A stretch of DNA of 64,000 nt, taken from contig JANYCU010000052.1 in the NCBI GenBank assembly GCA_025360125.1, positions 1-64,000 on the forward strand, read 5' to 3'. How positions within the stretch are numbered: the first letter of the stretch is position 1; each line of letters starts with the position of its first letter. The notes below the pieces were generated by a model. The model saw only the letters and a list, made by a program, of their open reading frames with translations, ran no database searches and was not told the origin of the DNA. Of this stretch, positions 57,835 through 64,000 are shown piece by piece. A program made the translations under genes and the position numbers. The DNA comes from Armatimonadota bacterium. Its GTDB lineage: Bacteria; Armatimonadota; Fimbriimonadia; Fimbriimonadales; Fimbriimonadaceae.

Positions 57835-58345
57835 CAACGATCATTGGTAAGAGAATCGTGGTTGACTCATTTTGCAGCGAAAGCGGTTCAACGCTGCTGG
57901 TTTGGACATCGAGTTCAAATTCGCCATCATCGTTACATTCGACTTGCGACGTACCCGACCATAGACTCCATCCTGGGGCTGAGGTTCGTCCCCATAGCCG
58001 CCAACCATTGGGAATCTCTTCGATTTGGATGCGAACATTTACTTCTTCGGATTCGAATTGAATTTGGGAAACCGCTCCTCGGGCAAAACCGAGAATGGGT
58101 CGTGGGTGAACCAAACGTCCAATTGAGAACTTTCGGGAAGATTGGGGCATGATTAACTTAACTTGAGAGACCAGATTGGCGGGCGCTGCTTGCCACGATT
58201 GTGACAAGGATGTGTGCATTCGCTGATATTGGTTCAAGACCATTAGTTCTTCGGCGGACATCGAATCGCGAGAAGCGTCGTTGCCTCGGGCAGAGTCCCA
58301 TAGCTCTGCAAGTCGTAATTCGGTTAAGTTCAATCTCATGTTCAA
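57809..58345 (-). CDS. Beta-rich partner protein between sigma factor and TPR-CHAT
   Basis: A 178-residue protein. The N-terminal ~60 residues are helical (RLAELWDSARGNDASRDSMSAEELMVLNQYQRM). The rest looks like a beta sandwich (RKFSIGRLVHPRPILGFARGAVSQIQFESEEVNVRIQIEEIP, WRLWGRTSAPGWSLW, DDGEFELDVQTSS, ESTTILLPMI). No Cys, so no zinc anti-sigma motif, and no membrane helix. By position (16 nt after the sigma gene) it is the candidate soluble regulator of the sigma factor and a possible CHAT substrate. That role is inference. Confidence 0.65.
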   Translation of the reverse strand: MNMRLNLTELRLAELWDSARGNDASRDSMSAEELMVLNQYQRMHTSLSQSWQAAPANLVSQVKLIMPQSSRKFSIGRLVHPRPILGFARGAVSQIQFESEEVNVRIQIEEIPNGWRLWGRTSAPGWSLWSGTSQVECNDDGEFELDVQTSSVEPLSLQNESTTILLPMIVDETGDGNV

Positions 58346-58361
58346 ATACTCAAGAGGATGG

Positions 58362-59027
58362 TTAATCGTGATTTAATTCACTTTCGAAGAAATTTACAGA
58401 AATAAGTGCTTGTCGAAGTCGTTCAATGCATCGTGCCCGGGTTGGTCCAATCGACCCGGTAGGAATTTGGAGCTGATTTTTGACGTCTTCGTAGCTACTT
58501 TCTTCATTGGAGTAGAGCATCGAAAGCAGTTGGGGGCATTTGCCAGGGAGTTGGCTCATGACGTTTCGGACCGTGTTGGATTGAGAGGTGGCGATCGCTA
58601 TTTCTTCTACTGAGGTCTCTTCGGCGGCAAGCATTTCATCAAGGTTTTCGATGGCATCCATTGAGATGGTTGACTTATCTCGGTTGAGGCGGTGGACGCG
58701 GATGGCTTCTCGGGCGGCGGTGGTTGCCAACCATTTTGGTAGGGCGAGAGCCGAGTCAATTCGATCTAGGTTTTTGTAAAGGATGACGAACACCTTTTGA
58801 AAGGTGTCTTCCGCATCTTCGTTTCGGAGGCCGACCCGGTAAATGGAAGACCAAACGAGAGCCTGAAATCTATCAACAAGGATGCCCCAAGAGTTTGAGT
58901 CTCCAGCTTTACATTTGCGAACCAGGATCTCTAAATCCGATATGAATGGTTCGTTCGCCATGCGCTGTGCGAGTATATCATAGGCATTTTCAGCTTCCTG
59001 AGGAGTCGGCGGTCGGTCTATCTTCAC
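58362..59027 (-). CDS. ECF-type RNA polymerase sigma factor
   Basis: A 221-residue sigma-70 family protein. Region 2 is about 45-120 (WGILVDRFQALVWSSIYRVGLRNEDAEDTFQKVFVILYKNLDRI and LPKWLATTAAREAIRVHRLNRDK). Region 4 is about 160-215 (NVRNVMSQLPGKCPQLLSMLYSNEESSYEDVKNQLQIPTGSIGPTRARCIERLRQAL). There is no region 3, so it is ECF group IV. It starts at GTG 59027 and heads the locus sigma, partner, TPR-CHAT, subtilase. Confidence 0.9.
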   Translation of the reverse strand: MKIDRPPTPQEAENAYDILAQRMANEPFISDLEILVRKCKAGDSNSWGILVDRFQALVWSSIYRVGLRNEDAEDTFQKVFVILYKNLDRIDSALALPKWLATTAAREAIRVHRLNRDKSTISMDAIENLDEMLAAEETSVEEIAIATSQSNTVRNVMSQLPGKCPQLLSMLYSNEESSYEDVKNQLQIPTGSIGPTRARCIERLRQALISVNFFESELNHD

Positions 59028-59174
59028 GATTTTCGCTTCTACGGGGCTTATTCCAGGGTCTCTTTGTCGGATTACCTGGTCTATCTTGCAAAAAACGATT
59101 GTCCTGTATTTTTCCCTCGTAATGGCCCCTCATGGGGAGTAATGGGTTCAAACATTGGCCGATGAGTTAAAAGA

Positions 59175-59669
59175 ATGAGACCAAATCGAAATCTATTAAT
59201 TTTGTTGTTTGCTGTGATGATGCTTGCGATGTCGACTTGCGCTGTGCTCGCCCAAAGCGGTGGTGGCGGCGGGGGAGGAGGTTCCGGCGGTGGTGGTGGT
59301 GGAAACTCTCGTCACGGCGGTAGCTTTAACCTTACTTTTGACCATAATGGCACCGTTGGTGGCAGTCGATGCAGTTGCGTCGGTGGTTACAACATAACCA
59401 CTTACGTTACGACATTGAGTATCGACTACAAGATGAAGAATTCCGACCTTCCAGACGGAACACTTGTTTTTGCAACCGTTTATTCTCGGGACTATTTCAC
59501 GGGCTTGCCTTGGGCTCCTATGGCTGGCGGAGCATGCTCAATGGTGGCTGGAGCAATTTCGTTCCACAATCCAAACGTGGTTACAACTGGCGTTTTTGGA
59601 TTGCCCGTTGTAACTTCGGTCGTCCTCACACTAGCCGATGGCACCGTGGTTTTTAGCGGGCATCCGTAA
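59175..59669 (+). CDS. Gly-rich secreted protein divergent from the sigma factor gene
   Basis: A 164-residue protein with a signal peptide (about 1-26, FAVMMLAMSTCAVLAQ), then a Gly/Ser run of about 16 residues, then a folded domain with three Cys (SRCSCVGG and GGACSMV), mainly beta strands (YNITTYVTTLSIDYKM, PVVTSVVLTLADGTVVFSGHP). I do not recognise the domain. It is 147 nt from the sigma gene on the opposite strand, the usual place for an ECF target (inference). Confidence 0.6.
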   Translation: MRPNRNLLILLFAVMMLAMSTCAVLAQSGGGGGGGGSGGGGGGNSRHGGSFNLTFDHNGTVGGSRCSCVGGYNITTYVTTLSIDYKMKNSDLPDGTLVFATVYSRDYFTGLPWAPMAGGACSMVAGAISFHNPNVVTTGVFGLPVVTSVVLTLADGTVVFSGHP

Positions 59670-59695
59670 GACTTAATCCCTCCAACCGATGCATT

Positions 59696-59731
59696 TGTCC
59701 TCCTGCAGCCCATGCAAGGGGACATTTTTTT
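59696..59731 (+). terminator. Terminator after the Gly-rich secreted protein
   Basis: TGTCCTCCTGCA pairs with TGCAAGGGGACA (one mismatch, G-U allowed) around GCCCA, followed by a T-run of seven or eight. Confidence 0.85.
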
Positions 59732-59861
59732 GTAGTAGAACGAAAGTCTGTTGAGGAGACAATTTTCGGGTCTTTACCGAAGTTGCTTTTCCTAGTCAAA
59801 GCGAGTGAAAACTGGTTCAACACTTGGTCGAACCCTTGGCTTGCGAATGTGCGTTGATAGG

Positions 59862-59876
59862 TAGACTTTGCCTCAA
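59862..59876 (+). promoter_or_regulatory. -10-like TAGACT near the GH92 start
   Basis: TAGACT (59862-59867) followed by eight bases and the ATG at 59876, giving a leader of zero to two nucleotides. Confidence 0.4.
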
Positions 59877-62587
59877 TGACTTCGCTCATCGGGCTCTTCC
59901 TTTCTACCTTCCTCGCTCCGATTAAACCTGCCGCCGATTCACCACTTGGATATGTTAGTCCGATGGTCGGGACTGACGGCCATGGACATACTTTTCCTGG
60001 TCCGGCCGTACCGTTTGGAATGGTGCAATTGAGTCCGGATACCCGGACCGACACGTGGGATGGATCGTCGGGATACCACTACAGCGACAAGAAGATTTTA
60101 GGTTTTAGCCACACGCATTTGAGCGGAACAGGCGTGGGTTGCATGGGCGACATCATGTTGATGCCAGAAGTCGGAGATGGTCCTGCGGCATCGAGCTTTT
60201 TGCACAAGAATGAGACTGCTCGCCCTGGCTACTATCAGGTCTTTTTGGACGAACCTAAGGTGAAAGTTGAGCTTACAACTTCGGCTCGCGCAGGTTTTCA
60301 TCGGTATACGTTTCCTCAAAGTGACAATGCGCATATCTTGGTTGATTTGATCCATGGTATTTCGAATAATCCGATGCAGATGGGCCTTCAGGTTGAAAAC
60401 GACCATACACTTTCGGGTTATCGTCGGTCGAATGGTTGGGGTGGAGTTCGAACGGTTTACTTTGTTATTCAGTTCAACAAACCGTTTGATAGTTTGAAGA
60501 TCGAGCAAGACGGGAAGATCATCGAGGGCTTGCAGGCGAAAGGGAAGCTGCGAGTTTGGGCCAATTATAAGACAACCGCTGGCGAAGTTCTTGAAGCGAA
60601 AGTCGGAATTTCGGCCACGGGTGCCGAGGGTGCGCGCCTGAATCTGAATAAAGAAATCCCGAATTGGGACTTCAACGGCGTTCGCCAAGCGGCAGAAAAT
60701 CAATGGAAGGACGTTTTGGGTCGAATTTCAATCGAGTCCAATGATCAGGGGATTCTCAGAACGTTCTATTCGAATGCTTACCTTTCGAATTTGGCTCCGA
60801 GTCTATTTAATGATGCGGACGGATCTTACATGGGCATGGATCGTAAGGTTCATGCGAAGGCCGATTTTCAAAATTACTCCACCTTTTCTTTGTGGGACAC
60901 CTACCGGGCTCTGCATCCGCTGTTGACGATTACTCAGCCAAAGCGGGTTGCGGATATGACAAGAGCGTTGATTACCGAATCGCAAGAATCGGGACTTGGG
61001 ACGACGCCAATTTGGCCTCTGTGGGGGAATGAAACCTACTGTATGATCGGGTACCACACGGCTCCGGTCATCGTCGATGCCTTTCATAAGGGATTGCTTG
61101 GATTGAACAGTGAAACCGCTTATCAGGCCCTGAAGAGCGCGGCTTTGATGGAAAGAGGAGCACTTAAATCGCTGCAAGAGAATGGCTTTGTTGCGTCGGC
61201 AGGTGGTGAACAGGCGACCTCGAAAACAATTGAATATTCGGTCGATGACTGGTGTATCGCGACGATGGCTGCATCGCTTGGACACGCCGAGGATGCCAAG
61301 CTGTTCTTTAATCGAGCCGCCAACTATCGCAATCACTTTGACCGAACGACGCGGTTGTTCCGAGGTCGAAAGGCCAATGGTGCTTGGCGAACTCCGTTCG
61401 ACACGTTAGGGCTTGTGGGTGATGAGTACACCGAAGCCGATGCGTGGCAGTATGCGTTTGCGGCCCAACACGACGTTCGGGGGATGATCGATTTGTACGG
61501 CGGGGACGTGAAGTTTGCCGACCGTATGGATGAGATGTTTGCCAATAACGCGCGAATTCACACGAACATTCCAGACATTACGGGGATGATGGGGCAATAC
61601 GCGCAGGGCAATGAACAGTGCCATCACCAGGCCTATTTGTACAGCTTTGCCGGGCAGCCGTGGAAGACTCAGGAAAAGATCCGGGACATCATGTTCAAGT
61701 TCTATAACGAGACCCCGGGTGGGCAAGTTGGGAACAATGACTGCGGTCAGATGTCGGCGTGGTACGTGTTTAGCGCGATCGGATTCTATCCGGTCAACCC
61801 GGCCAACGGGGTTTACGTTTTAGGAAGTCCAAACGTTGATAAGGCCACCATTACCCTTGAGAGTGGTAAGACCTTCACGATGGTCGCGAAGAACAATTCG
61901 TTCACTCATGCTTATATTCAGTCGGCAGAACTTAATGGTCGGCCACTGATGCAGAACTGGATTACTCACCAAGACTTGATGAAGGGCGGAACGCTTACAT
62001 TGATGATGGGACCGCTGCCGAATAAGAATTGGGGATCGAGCATGGCTAGTCGGCCACCAGCAACGATGCCAAACGGATTCCGGTATGCACCATTGCCGGA
62101 GGCGTCCTCGGATAAGCCCGTAATATTGTCGCTTCCGATCAAGGTCGTTTGCGGTTCGGATGACGCGGTGGGAGATTTTGTTCCTGACCCGAATATGTTG
62201 GATGGATCGACGAACCAGGCCAGAGGTCGAATTGACGTGAGCGCCAAAAATGCTGGACCTGCGAAGATCTATCAGAGTGAGCGTTATGGCAGCGACTTCA
62301 CTTACTCTTTTCCGGTTCCCGCCGGACGTGCGTACACGGTTAGGCTCCATTTCGCAGAAATCTTTGATGGAGAAAAGGGAATGAGGGTGGAGGATATCTC
62401 AATCAACGGCTCTTTGGTACTCCCAGGGTTCGATCCTTTTGTTGTGGCTGGTGGGATGAATAAAGCGGTGGTTCGAGAATTCAGTGATATTCGACCAGGA
62501 CGGGATGGGACGATCAAGATTCGTATTCGAGCGGCGAAGGGAAGTCCGGACCAGAACGCAAAAATCAGCGGCATTGAGATTTTCTAG
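59876..62587 (+). CDS. GH92 family exo-alpha-mannosidase with malectin-like domain
   Basis: A 903-residue exported enzyme. After a probable signal (LIGLFLSTFLAPIKPA), GH92 marks are YVSPMVGTDGHGHTFPGPAVPFGMVQLSPDTR, GFSHTHLSGTGVGCMGDI, NYSTFSLWDTYRALHPL, GNETYCMIGYHTAPVIVDA, and QYAQGNEQCHHQAYLYSFAGQPWKTQ with GGQVGNNDCGQMSAWYVFSAIGFYPV. GH92 enzymes are Ca-dependent alpha-mannosidases acting on N-glycans or yeast mannan. The last ~150 residues (from VVCGSDDAVGDF) form a malectin-like carbohydrate-binding domain with YTVRLHFAEIFDGEKGMRV. This extra domain is not present in minimal GH92. Confidence 0.93.
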   Translation: MTSLIGLFLSTFLAPIKPAADSPLGYVSPMVGTDGHGHTFPGPAVPFGMVQLSPDTRTDTWDGSSGYHYSDKKILGFSHTHLSGTGVGCMGDIMLMPEVGDGPAASSFLHKNETARPGYYQVFLDEPKVKVELTTSARAGFHRYTFPQSDNAHILVDLIHGISNNPMQMGLQVENDHTLSGYRRSNGWGGVRTVYFVIQFNKPFDSLKIEQDGKIIEGLQAKGKLRVWANYKTTAGEVLEAKVGISATGAEGARLNLNKEIPNWDFNGVRQAAENQWKDVLGRISIESNDQGILRTFYSNAYLSNLAPSLFNDADGSYMGMDRKVHAKADFQNYSTFSLWDTYRALHPLLTITQPKRVADMTRALITESQESGLGTTPIWPLWGNETYCMIGYHTAPVIVDAFHKGLLGLNSETAYQALKSAALMERGALKSLQENGFVASAGGEQATSKTIEYSVDDWCIATMAASLGHAEDAKLFFNRAANYRNHFDRTTRLFRGRKANGAWRTPFDTLGLVGDEYTEADAWQYAFAAQHDVRGMIDLYGGDVKFADRMDEMFANNARIHTNIPDITGMMGQYAQGNEQCHHQAYLYSFAGQPWKTQEKIRDIMFKFYNETPGGQVGNNDCGQMSAWYVFSAIGFYPVNPANGVYVLGSPNVDKATITLESGKTFTMVAKNNSFTHAYIQSAELNGRPLMQNWITHQDLMKGGTLTLMMGPLPNKNWGSSMASRPPATMPNGFRYAPLPEASSDKPVILSLPIKVVCGSDDAVGDFVPDPNMLDGSTNQARGRIDVSAKNAGPAKIYQSERYGSDFTYSFPVPAGRAYTVRLHFAEIFDGEKGMRVEDISINGSLVLPGFDPFVVAGGMNKAVVREFSDIRPGRDGTIKIRIRAAKGSPDQNAKISGIEIF

Positions 62588-62589
62588 GC

Positions 62590-63621
62590 ATGAATCTGAG
62601 CGACGCTCCGCACCGACGATATAACCCGCTCTTGGATGAGTGGGTTTTGGTGTCGCCTCACCGCACCCAGCGGCCCTGGCAGGGTCAACAAGAAGCGGAT
62701 TCGCGGGTGTCGCGGCCTGACTATGATCCTCAATGCTATTTGTGTGCGGGCAACACGCGTGCGAGCGGAGATGCTAATCCACAGTATTCCAATACTTTTG
62801 TGTTTGCCAATGATTACGCGGCTTTGATGAAGACCTCGGAGCCGATTGAACCGTCGGGAAATCCATTGTTTCAAGTTGAATCGGTTCGCGGTGAATGCCG
62901 AGTGGTTTGCTTTTCGCCACGGCATGATTTGACCCTTGCGGAGATGCCGCCGAGTGATATCGCAGAGGTCGTGACCCTTTGGCGAGCGCAGTATGCCGAA
63001 CTCTCGCAAACCTACGATTGGGTTCAGATTTTTGAAAATAAGGGATCGGTAATGGGGTGTTCGAATCCGCATCCGCACGGACAAATTTGGGCGAGTGACT
63101 CGGTTCCGACGTTGGCCCAGAAAGAAGAGGATGCTCAGGTTTCCCATTTTGCAAAGACGGGAACACCGATGCTGCAAATGGTCGCCGATGAGGAAATTCG
63201 CCTCGGGGAGCGGGTCGTTGAATTAACTGAGCATTGGGTTGCGATGGTACCATTTTGGGCGGTTTGGCCATTCGAGATATTGCTCTTGCCTCGTGTTTCT
63301 ATTCCAACGTTTAACGATTTGACTTCGGAAGTCGAAGCGAACCTGGCCCTCGTGATGTCTAGACTGCTGATTCGCTACGACAATTTATTCGAGACGAGCT
63401 TCCCGTACAGTATGGGGTGGCACAATGCTTCGGGGAATTCTGCGCAACCTGAAGCGTGGACGTTGCACGCTCACTTTTATCCACCGCTTCTGCGGTCGGC
63501 TACCGTTCGCAAGTTCATGGTTGGTTACGAGATGCTGGCTGAACCGCAACGGGACATTACGCCAGAGCAAGCGGCTCAACGGCTTCGAGACGTTTCGGGA
63601 GTTCACTACAAGTTTCGATGA
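62590..63621 (+). CDS. galT: Galactose-1-phosphate uridylyltransferase
   Basis: A 343-residue HIT-superfamily enzyme of the Leloir pathway. RRYNPLLDEWVLVSPHRTQRPWQGQ is the family start, CYLCAGNTRASGD has a Cys pair for zinc, FENKGSVMGCSNPHPHGQIWAS holds the His-Pro-His nucleophile (about 160-162), and QPEAWTLHAHFYPPLLRSATVRKFMVGYEML is the C-terminal block. It begins 2 nt after the GH92 stop, so released sugars may be fed to nucleotide-sugar pools. Confidence 0.96.
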   Translation: MNLSDAPHRRYNPLLDEWVLVSPHRTQRPWQGQQEADSRVSRPDYDPQCYLCAGNTRASGDANPQYSNTFVFANDYAALMKTSEPIEPSGNPLFQVESVRGECRVVCFSPRHDLTLAEMPPSDIAEVVTLWRAQYAELSQTYDWVQIFENKGSVMGCSNPHPHGQIWASDSVPTLAQKEEDAQVSHFAKTGTPMLQMVADEEIRLGERVVELTEHWVAMVPFWAVWPFEILLLPRVSIPTFNDLTSEVEANLALVMSRLLIRYDNLFETSFPYSMGWHNASGNSAQPEAWTLHAHFYPPLLRSATVRKFMVGYEMLAEPQRDITPEQAAQRLRDVSGVHYKFR

Positions 63622-64000
63622 AAATAGCCCTCGCTACGTGCTTCAACATTCCGGAGCCGGACATCGACGAAGCGTTGATGCTGGAATCCTTTGATCGGCG
63701 AGGACATGAGGTCTATCTAGCTGCCTGGGAAGATTCGACGATTGATTGGTCAGATTTTGATGCGGTGATTGTCCGTTCGACGTGGAACTACCCTCTGAAT
63801 GCTGATAGGTTTGCGGATTGGATTCAGCATGTCGATGCGGCAACCACCCTCCTGAATCCGGCGAATGTGATGCTTGGGAACCTGAACAAGCGATATTTGA
63901 TTGGACTTGGGGAGCGAGGGGTTCCCACAACGCCGACCCACTGGGTGTATCCGACTGCGGCTTCCTCGCTACGTGACATTTTGACGGTGAAGTCAGTGAT
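63618..64000 (+). CDS. ATP-grasp family protein, cut by the window end
   Basis: An open frame from the ATG at 63618 (overlapping the galT stop as ATGA) to the window edge, 127 codons visible. IALATCFNIPEPDIDEALMLESF, VYLAAWEDSTIDWSDFDAVIVRSTWNYPLNADRFADWI and NKRYLIGLGERGVPTTPTHWV are the typical pre-ATP-grasp region of a RimK-like/CycD-type ligase family. The ATP-binding part lies outside the window. Confidence 0.8.
   Translation, partial: MKIALATCFNIPEPDIDEALMLESFDRRGHEVYLAAWEDSTIDWSDFDAVIVRSTWNYPLNADRFADWIQHVDAATTLLNPANVMLGNLNKRYLIGLGERGVPTTPTHWVYPTAASSLRDILTVKSV

Noticed and set aside
52246-59027. Type III-E CRISPR (Craspase) locus
   Set aside because: TPR-CHAT and an ECF sigma factor are present, but there is no CRISPR array, no gRAMP/Cas7-11 and no cas1/cas2 in the window.

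Overview
This window reads as chromosomal DNA of a free-living, Gram-negative-type heterotroph. Gene content and protein style (Gly-rich secreted proteins, GH92, TPR-CHAT with S8 peptidases, frequent TTG/GTG starts, heavy CGA arginine use) make Armatimonadota, perhaps Fimbriimonadia, my best guess. This is an inference, because no rRNA or marker tree is available here. No transposase, integrase, CRISPR array or phage structural gene was seen.

Layout: 0.5-3.2 kb rpsO-pnp. 3.4-5.6 kb (minus) a YgiC-like ATP-grasp ligase, a Ser/Gly-rich lipoprotein and a YcxB-like membrane protein. 5.7-13.8 kb a partial complex I operon nuoH-J-K-L-M-N, without nuoI or nuoA-G, running into a sugar isomerase-like TIM barrel gene. 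13.8-15.6 kb an M42 aminopeptidase and a secreted HExxH protein. 15.6-19.4 kb an AT-rich patchwork of orphan genes, a tyrosinase and duplicated gene 3' ends. 19.4-23.3 kb an M15-like peptidase, a cyanophycinase-like S51 protein and an ankyrin/CxxCH/cyclase-repeat protein. 23.6-25.0 kb a truncated aspartyl protease, an orphan gene and tRNA-Ala.

25.1-28.5 kb holds an OmpR-type regulator, a histidine kinase with a Gly-rich sensor loop, and a Gly-rich secreted protein with Spy/CpxP-like helices. The regulator gene and the secreted-protein gene share a promoter element. 28.6-34.1 kb is a large RHS protein with a caspase-like C-terminal domain and a coupled coiled-coil partner. 35.0-39.9 kb is a housekeeping string (inositol-phosphatase family, ruvX, mltG, a HAD-GtrA fusion, aroE, Sua5). 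40.0-43.7 kb (minus) nagA, dprA and a PQQ-propeller protein. 43.8-46.8 kb a deacetylase, tRNA-Ile, tRNA-Leu, a zinc alcohol dehydrogenase and an MBL hydrolase. 47.2-50.2 kb (minus) amt and fhs. 50.3-52.2 kb a small orphan, a nonsense-inactivated DinB gene and a tRNA-dihydrouridine synthase.

52.2-59.0 kb (minus) is the most striking locus: ECF sigma factor, beta-rich partner protein, TPR-CHAT protease, secreted subtilase, terminator, paralogous subtilase, small zinc-ribbon membrane protein. A Gly-rich secreted protein is divergent from it at 59.2 kb. TPR-CHAT plus an ECF sigma factor recalls the protease/sigma logic of type III-E CRISPR (Craspase), but no CRISPR component is present. 59.9-64.0 kb carries a GH92 mannosidase with a malectin-like tail, galT and the start of an ATP-grasp gene cut by the window edge.

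Many first-in-operon genes have a -10-like hexamer only 5-8 nt before the start codon, as expected of leaderless mRNAs, while internal operon genes keep GGAGG-type ribosome sites.
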